DNA of 64,000 nt from Blepharisma japonicum (taxonomy: Eukaryota; Ciliophora; Heterotrichea; Heterotrichida; Blepharismidae), in NCBI GenBank assembly GCA_949751835.1, contig CATKHK010000011.1, positions 310,327 to 374,326 of the forward strand. The letters run 5' to 3'. The notes below the pieces were generated by a model that worked only from the letters and a program-made list of their open reading frames with translations, searched no databases and was not told the origin of the DNA. Made by a program: the position numbers and the translations under genes. Shown piece after piece: positions 36,191 through 46,566 of the stretch. Within the stretch, counting starts at the first letter, position 1; each line of letters starts with the position of its first letter.

Positions 36191-39100
36191 TTAGTAATTC
36201 TTGATAAAGTCCAGCATTTGAGGTGCAATTTTAGATTGAAGACTTCTTGACTTCTTTCCAAAGGTGAACGCAAACTTAAATAATGTTGAAGTATCCTTCC
36301 CTTTCTTTCTAAATAGCAAGCTTGGGTACTTCTTTCTCTGGACTAATAATCCCACAAAAATAATTAAAATTCAACCACATGCCATTAATGCAGTATATGG
36401 AAAACTTGAATTTTTATAAAGCAAGCCAAAAGTTGATAAAAATGCAATCCAAGCAACCCCAATTAAGCTTAATTGTTGCCACCAATTAAATCTCCCATAG
36501 TTATAGGCTTTGAATTTTCATATAAAAATTGTTTTAAAAATGATTACAGCAGTAAACACAAACCCATGAGCTAATTTGCTACCTCTTTTCAAAGTTTTAT
36601 TCATGACAACTAAAAATACTTGAATTACAGTTTTTGTCATTAGATATAATGGAACTGATTTGACATGTAAATTTGATTGCAGTTCTTGTCAAAGAGGTCG
36701 ACAAAACACTGCAAATGGCTCATAGCAAATTAATGCTATTGATGATAAAGCCACATATATAATATGAGAACCTTGCCAACAAAATTGATAGCAATCATTT
36801 GCAAGGTAACTATCAGTATAGTTATCTCCAATTGATTCATCACAAATAAAAACATCTAGAAGTGTTGAAATAAAAGGAATAAAACACAAGTTTCCTAATA
36901 TCGGCATTAAATTGTCAGCTAAAAATCCTGAAAATTTAAAAAACCAGATATTTCCATATTTTTCGTCAAGTTGGTATAAGACTTCAAGGCAAAGGAAAGT
37001 TCAAAGCGCACACAAAGCAATAACGACAGTTAAAAGCCACCAAAACACCCCATTTTGGAGCTTAAAAAAGGTGCCAAGATCTAAAGACATAAGATCTCCA
37101 ATATTAGCAATAAAAGAGTTTATAGGTCTAATATCCGGACCCATTGCAATTAGTTGGAAAAATTCAATTCCTATGCTAACGCCGATAATAAAATCTTGTA
37201 TTGAAATTTCTTGGCCTTTAATAAGCTCATCAACCTTTATATTTCACCATTTTCTTCAAATTATAAAGGTCACAGTTGCAGTTACTAAAGCGACGAAAAA
37301 GCAAATTCCAAAAACCAAAGCTCTACCTTTTGGAAATACTCTCTTCAATTTGTTGTCAAATGGACAATCCGTTCTCGTAACCTTAAAATCTGTAGGCCTA
37401 TTAATAGTTCCATCTGAATAAATAATTGGATGAATAATCGTTAATACTGTAGCACTATATGGCCTGAGGTAGCCTACTGTGTAAACAGTTATACCAGTAT
37501 CGGGACTATACGAATTTGCTTGTACAGTTATACTGCTTGGTAATCTATCATTACTCCCTTTTTGTATATACACAGTCCCTGTGCATCCAACGAATTTGAC
37601 ATCTCTTATAGATTTTTGGAGGATCGTAGGGTTATTATAGTCAGCTCCTCTATGAATTGTTCAGTCTAAGGCATGCCCAATCAAATAAGCTGCATCATAA
37701 TAAGGACAAGCATATGGTCCCGGTTCAGTCTTATTATACTCTACATACAGCTCATCGTGAATTTGTTTCCCAATATTGCCTACAAAATTTGTAGGAAGTG
37801 CGATCATTAGCGGAATGCCAATTTCAAGCCTTTTATCTCTATAGCCATCATCATTTGCAATTGAATTTATTTGATCAGAATAGAAAGAAAATACAAAGAT
37901 ATCTCCTTTCCTTACTCCTAAGTCATAAAATAACTCAAGAGCATAGTTGCATAGAGGGGCATTTAAAACCAAAAAGACGAACCTGACATGGAGGTCGATA
38001 ATTTCTTGAAAAGGTTGAGTTCAATTTCTAAGCTGTTCCCTATTCATAGAGGCTGGGATTATCCTTAAATTGTTAACAATTTTTATATTCTGTATTGCAG
38101 CTGTTTGCGAGACATAATAATTCACTGATATCCCATTACTGCTGTTTTGATATATTATTGCCATGCTATTTCAGCCCATAGCTTTTAATAGCAATGGGAT
38201 TTGAGCATAATAGCCATAATTAGATAAGCTAACTCTTGAATAAAAAGGAAAAACAGTCGAATTGCTTAATCTAGTATCAGTATTTGTTGCACTGACCATA
38301 GGAATAGTGACATTTAGCTTTTTAAATGTTTCTATTTCTCCTAAAGCCATCCCCGAAGTGAGTCCGCCAATATGAGCTAAGCCTAATTTCTTTATATCTT
38401 TCCCAAAGCAAGCTAGGCAAAACGCAGCACTATAATTATTAACTCCACAATCGAAATCATTGAGCTTTACATAAAAATTTTGCAATATATCTCCAATAGT
38501 ATTCATATGCTTTACAGCCAAAGTGACACCTCTTGCATTAATAGGGCAAGATGGCTGAGGATTTCCGCCAGGATCTGTCGGACCATTACTCGCGCTAAAA
38601 TTCAAAGTCATTTTTGATGATCTAGGAATTTCTATAGAATTTCCAGGGAAAATAATAGAAGAATTTAGTATTAATTCAAGGTTTTTTATTGAGCCAACAA
38701 TTTTTCTATGCCCTTGCTGAATATTGATAAGCGAAAATTCAGTTACACAGCAGTTATTTGGGCATATATCTGAAATTAATTTCTGTATATCATCTGAACT
38801 TGAGATATTGCCCAAAATTTTAATCATTTCTGAAATTGCAACCAATAAATAATTAAATTTTGAATATACAAGCTCTTTTCCCTTATCCACAATTGCAAGA
38901 GCACCTTCAAGATTCGTTTCATAGCTGCTATCTTGAATAAGCAATATTCCTGTCCCATTAATCACTAGTTTTGAAGTGATTAAACTTCTTTGAAACTCAA
39001 TAGAGATCTCTTTTTCAAGAAATAAATAAAATAAAGATGAACCTAGGCCCATTATTTTTCTTTCAACTAATTCTTCAATAAGTGTATGTGATTCAGCAGT

Positions 39101-39601
39101 AAATATATTTATTTTTGGAAAATATTTTGAGGCCATAGATAAACTTGAATGTTTTTTTATATCACTAATCGCTATCCCATCAGTTCAATTAAAATAAGAT
39201 AAAACTGTAATAAATGCTCTATTTAAATCTTTTTGAGAACTTGACAGTAAAAATGTTAATTTATTTCGGCAGGGCAGTCTATCAGAAACCAAAAAATGAG
39301 CAAGAGAGTTAACTTCTGAAACCTTGCAAATCTCGAATTGATAGCTTAAACTATTTGTAATATCGAAAATTGCAATTAAATCCAAATGCTCAGAAAGCAT
39401 AACATCTAAAAAAAAATAATCACAATAAAAAATTTCGATTTTATCTTGATGTGAAGATTCTATACCAGCCATAAAGTCGGGCAGAGCACTTTTTGTAAAG
39501 TTTGAGTATACTATTAAAATTTCAGATGATTCAGATATTGCAAAAAAGCTCAAAAAATACAAAATTTTTAAAATTGGCCTGGAAAAGCAGGCAGTTGGCA
39601 T
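36191..39601 (-). CDS. Class C GPCR-like receptor, 1136 aa
   Basis: Frame from ATG 39601 to TAA 36191-36193 with about ten TGA (Trp) codons. A signal peptide (LKILYFLSFFAISESSE) leads into a large ectodomain. Around residues 355-640 it has hallmarks of a type-1 periplasmic-binding / ANF-receptor fold (CPINARGVTLAVKHMN, HIGGLTSGMALGEIETF, VSATNTDTRLSN). Residues about 760-1080 form a seven-helix membrane domain (for example LVFGICFFVALVTATVTFII, WWLLTVVIALCALWTFLCLE, AWIAFLSTFGLLY). This is the layout of GABA-B/mGluR-type receptors and their ciliate relatives, which sense small extracellular molecules. The ligand cannot be told. Fragments of a second copy lie to the left. Confidence 0.85.
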
Positions 39602-40219
39602 TTTATTAATAATGAATGGGCAAAATATGACAATGTTGAAATGTTTTTTAAATATTTATGATTATACATTATAGTAAAATCTAAGACATAGAAGCATGCT
39701 TTAATAATTAATTCCATAAATTGTAAATAATAACATTTTTTTAACATAAAAGTTATAAGATAAGTTATAGATGGAATTTTATAAAATATGCTTAAGATAG
39801 GGCCTCAAAAATTGATAAAACGAGCATATTAAAATACTGCTCTTATATTTTGATTTCAAAATATATTGAATTTCAACTGCTAGTGTTATTTAAACAATTA
39901 AAATTTAATCCACATTATTGTTTCTTTCTTATTAATTGCATATTTTTACACAAATGCTCATATTTAAGTTTATTATTTTATATTTAAGATGAGCAAACTT
40001 ATAGCTAATTTTTTAGAAAGTACTTAAACCACAAAAGTCAACATATCTTTACCCTAAATCTTAAGTTTATTAAAATGTTAATCTAAAGCAGTTTATCTCA
40101 TTCGTATAACTTCAAACGCAACCCACATTTTGAATGTAATAATTTATATATTCTTAATTCTTATAAAATATTGTATAATAAAAACACCATGTTGAATATG
40201 AAAGATAATAATTTATTAA
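39602..40219. other. Divergent intergenic region
   Basis: Spacer between the divergently transcribed receptor and Rab genes. The part next to the receptor (to about 39790) is duplicated at 35975-36150. No gene seen. Confidence 0.6.
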
Positions 40220-40816
40220 ATGGAAGAACTTCCCACATTAAAAATTTTGACATTAGGAGATGCTAGTGTAGGCAAGACTTCAATTTTGCTACGTTTTTCA
40301 GACGACGAATTTCCCAAAACAACAATGCCTACAATTGGGATTGAGTACAAAACAAAATACACTGAAATATCAGGAAGAGCATTAAAATTACAAGTGTGGG
40401 ATACCGCTGGACAAGAAAGATATCACCGAACTCTTGCCAGCACCTTTTATAGAAGAGCTAATGGAATTGTTTTGGTATTTGACTTGACGGATAAGGCATC
40501 TTTAGAGCATGTGGAAAGCTGGATGAAACAAATTCGTGCAAAAGCAGATCCCAAAGTTGCAATTATTCTCGTGGGGAATAAAATGGACCTGATAGATCAA
40601 AACGATTTTCCTGAAGGTAAGGCCCTTGCAGACTCATATGGGATTCCTTTTATTATGGTCAGCGCTAAAAGTGGTAAAAATGTCGTAGAGGCTTTTAATA
40701 CCCTTTCAGAAATGATTATTCTGCGCGACCCAACAGCTCTTCAAGACAATGTTGCAGCAACAGAAACTTTAAGCCAGAGACATAAACCTCCACCCAGCAA
40801 TCAATGCTGTAGTTAA
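40220..40816 (+). CDS. Rab-family small GTPase, 198 aa
   Basis: Complete Rab G domain: P-loop GDASVGKTS, switch I with TIGIEYKTK, WDTAGQERY, the NKMD motif (VGNKMDL) and SAK (VSAKSG). It ends NQCCS, a CC-containing tail fit for geranylgeranylation. The RabF-like IGIEYK and YRRANGIVLVFD motifs mark it as Rab rather than Ras or Rho. Membrane traffic is the expected role; I cannot assign a subfamily with confidence (Rab8/1/18-like group). It converges with the gene at 40850-41479, leaving a 33-bp gap. Confidence 0.9.
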   Translation: MEELPTLKILTLGDASVGKTSILLRFSDDEFPKTTMPTIGIEYKTKYTEISGRALKLQVWDTAGQERYHRTLASTFYRRANGIVLVFDLTDKASLEHVESWMKQIRAKADPKVAIILVGNKMDLIDQNDFPEGKALADSYGIPFIMVSAKSGKNVVEAFNTLSEMIILRDPTALQDNVAATETLSQRHKPPPSNQCCS

Positions 40817-40849
40817 ATTAAGCTTAATCTTCATAAATGTGTTAATTAT

Positions 40850-41479
40850 TTATATTAATAGAAATGCCAAGGTCAATACAGCAAATATTAAGTACAAAAC
40901 TCCTGCTGCAATTTTTACGATTTTTTCAGGAATGTGCTTCCCAATAACTTTGCCTAGGATTACTGCTAAAAATCCAATGACTGCAAATCCCATAATTGCC
41001 CCAATGGCGACAAAAACAGGATTTGAAAGTGCTGCAAGAGCCATAATACTCGTGTTTGATTTGTCACCCCATTCAGCAAAAAATACCATTGCTGCAGTTT
41101 TCCAGAATGTTTTAAACCAAGTTGGGTATGATATGAGAGGTTCATGATTATCTCCTTCAATTTTTTCGCTTTCTCCTGCATATGCTTCATAAAATGATAA
41201 AATTGCATAAACCAAAAACATCACGCTTGAAGCAATTGCAATTCAGAAAGGATCAATCAAATAAATCACAGCTCCTCCGATAAAAGCAGCAACTGCAGCA
41301 ATAAATGTCATAGCTAGTTGATTTCCTAAGAAAATTGCAGATCTTGAGTATGTCATAGCTAAAACTGCAATAATAAAAAATGTTCTGTCACCTATTTCAG
41401 CAATAAAGATTGTTAGTAGAGAACTTCCTATAGTTTCTAGTGGAGAACCGTTAGAGATGATCGCTTTTGTGTCGGCCAT
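40850..41479 (-). CDS. GDT1/UPF0016 (TMEM165-like) cation transporter, 209 aa
   Basis: Two copies of the family signature E-x-G-D-(K/R)-(T/S): EIGDRT near residue 27 and EWGDKS near residue 137. Each lies in a three-helix half, giving six or seven hydrophobic helices in total. A TGA (Trp) at 41243-41245 joins the two halves. Members exchange Ca2+ or Mn2+ for protons in Golgi or contractile-vacuole membranes and support glycosylation. Length matches the short eukaryotic and bacterial forms. There is no clear signal peptide or long N-terminal extension. Confidence 0.93.
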
Positions 41480-41989
41480 TTAATATTTGTAATAGATGCT
41501 GGTGCATTTTTATAAATCATCGTTACTGGATTAATCGCTGATCCATTTTAAAATGTTTTAAGCTTAATTTTAGCTAAGCTTAAAATGTAACAATTTTTAT
41601 AAAATTGAGTCATTTGAAGAAATCTCAATAGATTATTAAAAGAAAGCAAGATTTTATAGATTCAGCGAGAAATGAAAGAGATTATGAATCAAGATCATAA
41701 AGATCAGCCCTTTATAAATTATGAGCATTAGAACTTCATTCCATCTCAAGGCTATTGATAATTTATGCCATACTTTAAATGTTTTATAATTAATCAACTT
41801 AGCAATACTTTAATACGAGAAGAAAATCATAGAAACAAATTACGATCAAAAAATAAGAAATTTTACTCATTTATGAAGAAAATCCTCAGAAACGTATTAA
41901 AATCATATTTTAAGCTAAGAAATATTTATAAAATTGTTCAAATTTTGGTTTTTGATCTAAAATAATTCTAACCCATATGTACTTATAAA
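41480..41989. other. Divergent intergenic region
   Basis: AT-rich promoter region between the GDT1-like and eIF4E genes. A plus-strand frame at 41765-41965 is rich in Lys, Asn and Ile and has no homology I recognise; treated as chance. Confidence 0.6.
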
Positions 41990-42520
41990 ATGGGACACGA
42001 ACTCGAATATCCTTGGTCACTTTATGTGACAAGAAGCAAGAAAAAAACCAGCCAACAAATAACTCTTCAAGCATGGGAAGAGCGTTTAAAGAAAATAGGC
42101 ACATTTAAAGAAGCTGAAGACTTTTGGCAAGTTTACAATAACATCAAAGTCCCTACAGATATTTATGGGAGAGGAGACTATTACCTATTTAAAGGTGACA
42201 TTTTACCTGAATGGGAGCATCCAGCAAACGCCAATGGAGGAGCATGAATTCTGAGAACAGAATACATGGAAAAAATCAATGAACAATGGCTGAATACACA
42301 ACTTGGATTAATTGGATGCTTTTTTCTTGAGCTGATGCCACATATTTGTGGAACCGAAATGTGCGTTCGCATGAAACGGTTCAGAGTTTGTCTATGGATA
42401 GACACAATTGAAGAGAATGTTGCAATGGAGATTGGCAGGAAGTTTAAAGAGCTAATCGGACAAGAAACAGCGCTAGAGTTCAAAAAACATTTTGATGAGA
42501 AAATTCTTTATACGCTATAG
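41990..42520 (+). CDS. eIF4E-family cap-binding protein (4EHP-like), 176 aa
   Basis: Covers the whole eIF4E fold. The cap-stacking tryptophans are present: LQAWEERL (W56 equivalent), LPEWEH (W102, with E103) and VCLWIDT (W166). The dorsal motif EDFWQVYNNIKVP, which contacts 4E-BP/eIF4G-type partners, is kept (W73). The Trp of NANGGAW is a TGA codon; the start is the first ATG, directly before HPWxLY-like PWSLYV. The short N-terminus and overall match suggest a class II (4EHP) or divergent class I member. It binds mRNA caps for translation or repression. Confidence 0.92.
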
Positions 42521-42845
42521 ATTAAGAAATATTTCAGTAGTCATTTAGAGATTGAAGTTAATTTTCTTTTATTAATAATTGAATTATTTTTATAATGATT
42601 TATAATCCATGCTTCATATCATTTAGTATTCAGTAATGCTTGTAATCATCAGTAAATGCTTCAAGCATACTTTGCACTTTTCCAAAATGTGATATAAAAA
42701 TCAAGTAATTTAACAAGAAACGTTCATAATTGCCAAAATTCATTAGTATAATCCATTTTCGCCATATCATTACTCCACGTAATCAGTAATAAATCCATTA
42801 TGTGACTATTTATTCGCCTGCCAAAAGTTGAATTATTTTTGAAAA
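42521..42845. other. Intergenic, nothing recognised
   Basis: AT-rich spacer between two plus-strand genes with no visible feature. Confidence 0.6.
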
Positions 42846-43319
42846 ATGGTGAAATTTATAAAAATAATGGGAAGTTCAACATCAATCTCTGCTCAAACTG
42901 GAGCTCAGGAAAAGCAGAAATTAGACCTAAAACTTCCATATGAAAATGACTTTATTATCCAAATTCAATTGCCAAACAAAGGAAACTGTTATGAATATAA
43001 GTATCCAGCATTCAAGGACAAAATATCATTCACCACGCTGATGAATTTATTATGCTTTGAGACTGAGTTTGACGAAGAGTTAGATTCAAATTTCATATCC
43101 ATATATAATAAATCAAAGGACAGGTTCGAGTATTTCGTGCAGAAACTTATGGGAATTGAAATCGAAAATGAGACTTCTCCATATAAAGGGCAAATGTGGG
43201 TCGTCTATATAAATAATTCCCAATGGGATTGGGATGAAGTTTGTGAGAAAGACCTCAATATCTCTGTTAAAGACAAAATCATTTGGAAGTATCAAAAAAG
43301 CAGTAAAGTAGTTAATTAA
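42846..43319 (+). CDS. Small protein with DUF4430-like C-terminus, 157 (or 150) aa
   Basis: Two possible starts: ATG 42846 (MVKFIKI) or ATG 42867. The second gives MGSSTSIS, a strong N-myristoylation signal, and is preferred. The C-terminal part (GQMWVVYINNSQWDWDEV ... VKDKIIWKYQ) resembles the beta-grasp DUF4430/transcobalamin C-terminal fold, in which W.VY.N and DKI.W.Y are typical. No membrane segment. The function is unknown. If myristoylated it would sit on the cytosolic face of a membrane. The domain call is tentative. Confidence 0.7.
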   Translation: MVKFIKIMGSSTSISAQTGAQEKQKLDLKLPYENDFIIQIQLPNKGNCYEYKYPAFKDKISFTTLMNLLCFETEFDEELDSNFISIYNKSKDRFEYFVQKLMGIEIENETSPYKGQMWVVYINNSQWDWDEVCEKDLNISVKDKIIWKYQKSSKVVN

Positions 43320-43798
43320 ATCAATTTTGTTTTTCCTAAAATGTGTGATTATTCTTATCAAAATTTAAATAATCATAACAATTCATAAATAACTTGAAAT
43401 TTCCTAATTAATATCAAGCAGTTACAATAGACGAACACTTGAAGATTCATGCAAAATGATAGATTATATACATATTTTAATAATTTAAATATTTTATGCC
43501 AATTATAAAGAAATTTATATTAATTATAAGCATAATATAAGCCGAATAAAAAGACACTTATCTTAAATATTATTTTTATACAGTAAATTAAATAATATGG
43601 AAATTCTTTTTTATTTCATGAAATAGATTCAATTTTAATATTTAATAGAAATTTTTTAGCTCGCTAATAGAGATATGAAGATAAGCAGAAACCGCAAAAA
43701 ATAAAATGAAAAAATAGATACAAATAAAAAAAAACTAACACTTATTAGACAAAATTCTTTCGAAATATAATGATATCATTAATATGTTATAAAATTAC
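43320..43798. other. Convergent intergenic region
   Basis: AT-rich spacer between convergent genes; no feature seen. Confidence 0.6.
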
Positions 43799-44389
43799 TT
43801 AGCATGAGCAGCGCTGCACCTTTTTAGGTGGCTGCAGTGCAAGTCCTTTGGATAGATCACCTATTTTAAAATTAGTATTCAAAAGTGGCACAATTTGAAA
43901 AATCAATGTATAAAGTTCCTTCACATTTTCCCCTGTTTTAGCACTCGTTTCAATGTAGAGAGCTTCCATTTCTGAAGCTCTAGTCATTCCTTCTTCTTGG
44001 TTAACGATTCTATCCAGATCTATTTTATTCGCAACAATTATGATGATAACAGAATTTCCTGCTTCTTTTCTTACTAATCCTATCCAAGATTGCAAATTTT
44101 CAAAACTTTCTCTATTAGTAACATCATACACTACAATAGCTATAGTACTGTCACGGATGTAGCCATGAATCAATGATTTGTATTTTTCTTGCCCAGCTGT
44201 GTCCCAGAAATGCAACTTAAGTAGTTGTTCATCTTTGTATAAAGTCCTTGATAAAAAATCAATCCCAATCGTCGCTGTGTATGCGGGGTCAAATACATTG
44301 TACATATACCGACAGATTAAGGAAGTCTTCCCTACATTTACATCTCCCAAGAAGATTACTTTATATTGTACATATGGGATGCCTTTCAT
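43799..44389 (-). CDS. Rab6-like small GTPase, 196 aa
   Basis: Full G domain with GDVNVGKTS, TATIGIDFLSRT, FWDTAGQEKY, VANKID and ETSAKTG. It ends RCSC, a CxC geranylgeranylation signal as in Rab6. The switch region (ATIGIDFLS.T) is typical of the Rab6/Rab21 branch, so retrograde Golgi traffic is a reasonable expectation. No TGA codons or introns occur in the frame. Confidence 0.9.
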   Translation of the reverse strand: MKGIPYVQYKVIFLGDVNVGKTSLICRYMYNVFDPAYTATIGIDFLSRTLYKDEQLLKLHFWDTAGQEKYKSLIHGYIRDSTIAIVVYDVTNRESFENLQSWIGLVRKEAGNSVIIIIVANKIDLDRIVNQEEGMTRASEMEALYIETSAKTGENVKELYTLIFQIVPLLNTNFKIGDLSKGLALQPPKKVQRCSC

Positions 44390-45167
44390 TTTATAATTCC
44401 ATTAAAAAATTGCAATTGAGAAAGCAAGAATACATGAGCTGGCATAATACGTTGAAATTATAATAATTGAAGTTATGGGTTTAGGAATATTTTTAAATTT
44501 AGATTAATTTGTTTTGGATGATAATAATGTTAATTATATAACTGATTATTCAAGTATAGAAGGATAGCTAATCTTTTCTTAATTTTTGGTTTCAAAAAAT
44601 TTAATTCCATTTATAATAATTTTTTGATAAAATGTACTCGATCCAAAAGGGATAAACTAACCTTACATGATGATTGAATAGTTGCCTGAATTGATGAGGT
44701 CAATTATTATCTGAATTTTCATGCTTTCATAAAGATTTCTGGCAAAAGAGCTAAATATGACCACAATTAAGAGTCTTTCAACATAAAATTAGATCAAATG
44801 CACTAATGCTAGTCCAAATTTTCAGCAGCTCTCATTATACCTCTAAATTCCTAAACCAAGCAAATCTGCTGCTTAAAGTCCTTCTTTATATTGTTTAATC
44901 AAAGGAAATGAAGATGCGACAGTCATTCTCAAAGCTAATTCTCCACCTCATGATCTATTGATCACTTGATCAATTACATCTAGTTATAAAATCCTTATAA
45001 AAGCTAATCTTGGCACTTATTCTAAGTGCCTACACTTCTCATCTTCTCAAATTCACGATTTCTTTCTTTTTTCCTTTTCTTTTTCGCTCTTAGAGATTGC
45101 CCATCCTCACCTTCTCACTTGTCCTTGCATGCACTATAGACATTAATATGCATTAAACTATCTAAAA
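44390..45167. other. Intergenic with weak coding-like trace and a hairpin
   Basis: On the minus strand, about 44780-44950 gives a coding-like stretch (ELALRMTVASSFPLIKQYKE) broken by several stops, possibly a relic of an unidentified gene. A perfect 8-bp hairpin with a 3-nt loop lies at 45012-45030 (GGCACTTA / TAAGTGCC). No intact gene seen. Confidence 0.4.
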
Positions 45168-45959
45168 TTAACCTAGATGAGTAGGCTGATATAAATATGC
45201 AGGGGCTGCTGAGTCTCCTTTCTTTAATTGTACTTTTAAACGTTTACCAAGGACTTGGAACCCATTAAGTGCCCTTACGGCGTTCGAGGCACTTGTGGGG
45301 TTATCATAAGTGAGAAAACCAAAGCCACGACTTCTCCCTGAGTCTTTTTCTGTCATGATTCTCGCACTTACTATTTTTCCAAACGGAGCAAAATGTGCAA
45401 CGAGCTCAGTTTCTGTTCATTCGTTTGGGAGATGGAACAAAAATAAATTGCAGCCAGACTTTGTCTGAGCCATTTGATGAGAATTCGTTTGGGCTGGAGA
45501 GGAAACTTGAATCTGGTCAACTGGAATTACAAGGGCATTTTCAGGCTTTTCCCATTGGGTTTCGCCAGTTTGAGAGTTTCAGTAATAAGGGCGGCCGTCT
45601 GAAGAAGTGTACTCTACAAATGTGGACACGTACTGAGCAGGGGCTTGCTTGTAATCGGCAAGTCGTTCTTCTTCACCATCAGCCCATCGAAGAGTTATAT
45701 TTTTCTATATAGAGCTAAGTGGAAATTACCTTACAGTTGTCCCTCCGAGATCACGGATGCATTTTTCAGCTTGGGATTTTTTAGCAAATCTTACATAAGC
45801 GCATCCGAGGCCTGAATTAAAATTACTTTTTCCTTGTTCTTTGAAGGCTGATGAGTCAAGAATAGTTCCATAAGATTCGAAATATTCTTTTATTTTGGTA
45901 TCGTCCCATTCTTTGGGGAGCTTGGAAACGAAAAGCTTCAAGTCAGGTTCAGATGACAT
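45168..45959 (-). CDS. CELF/FCA-like RNA-binding protein, RRM-WW-RRM, 253 aa
   Basis: ATG 45959 to TAA 45168-45170 with a 30-nt intron at 45705-45734. RRM1 (residues about 8-85): LKLFVSKLPKEWDD, GCAYVRFA, then after the intron NITLRWADGEEERL. A WW domain follows (YYWNSQTGETQWEKP, first Trp from TGA). RRM2 has CNLFLFHLPNEWTETEL, GRSRGFGFLTYDN and GFQVLGKRLKVQLK. The order RRM-WW-RRM is unusual but recalls CELF/Bruno and plant FCA proteins, which control splicing, polyadenylation or mRNA stability. The C-terminal QPTHLG tail is short. Confidence 0.87.
45705..45734 (-). other. 30-nt intron that reads as two nested 15-nt introns
   Basis: On the minus strand the outer donor GTAAG (45734-45730) is followed by a complete 15-nt intron GTAATTTCCACTTAG (45729-45715) and then by CTCTATATAG (45714-45705). 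Removing only the inner unit leaves GTAAGCTCTATATAG, itself a canonical 15-nt intron, but the exon frame stays blocked by a stop until it too is removed. Removing all 30 nt joins GGTT to KNITLRWADG within RRM1 in phase 0. Confidence 0.75.
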
Positions 45960-46566
45960 TTATTTTTTATGTTTCTTAAGAGAATGTCATACTTCCCAAG
46001 ATATGAATTTATTATAAACAATTTAATTAGGCAATAAATATATAATACTGTGAGATTATATTTAAAATAAGATTCTATAATAAAAAATTATAGAGAATGC
46101 TCAGAAAACATCAGGATTTATCAATTATAAAAATGGTATCTGCCAATGTTTGAAAGTTGGCAATCTAATCAGTAAAAAGGTAGCAGTTTAATAAAATATC
46201 ACTATCAGCTTAATTAGTAACAAAAATAGAAAGATAATCTATATATTTATAAGCAATTATAACTTATATGAATAATTTATATCCAGAGCAAGAGCCTTTT
46301 TTTATATTTTAATGTGAATTTCAGAATTTAAGAGAAAAAATAAAAATGCATTCACTTTTAATTTATAACTCTTGAGGAGAGACTGCAAGAGAAGATTTAA
46401 GCCCTCATAAAAGAAGGGTCATTCCTATTAAATATTAGAGCATAATTAGTTCGCTAACATAAATGAAGAAAAACAGGTATAAATTTCTTGATATTTAAGC
46501 AATTTCTCAAAGGATAATATTTTTATTAATCCTTTAATTCACAAACTATTAATTAAAATAAATTTT
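45960..46566. other. Intergenic, one possible micro-ORF
   Basis: AT-rich. A 30-codon plus-strand frame at about 46350-46442 (MHSLLIYNSWGETARED, with a TGA as Trp) may be chance or a relic. Confidence 0.4.

Noticed and set aside
41765-41965. 66-codon plus-strand frame upstream of the eIF4E gene
   Set aside because: Composition follows the AT-rich spacer; no conserved motif.
44780-44950. Coding-like minus-strand stretch with TAA/TAG in place of expected residues, hinting at a second code
   Set aside because: All intact genes use TAA and TAG as stops; decay is the simpler explanation.
45012-45030. Perfect 8-bp hairpin as a transcription terminator
   Set aside because: Ciliate RNA polymerase II genes do not use hairpin terminators of the bacterial kind; position may be chance.
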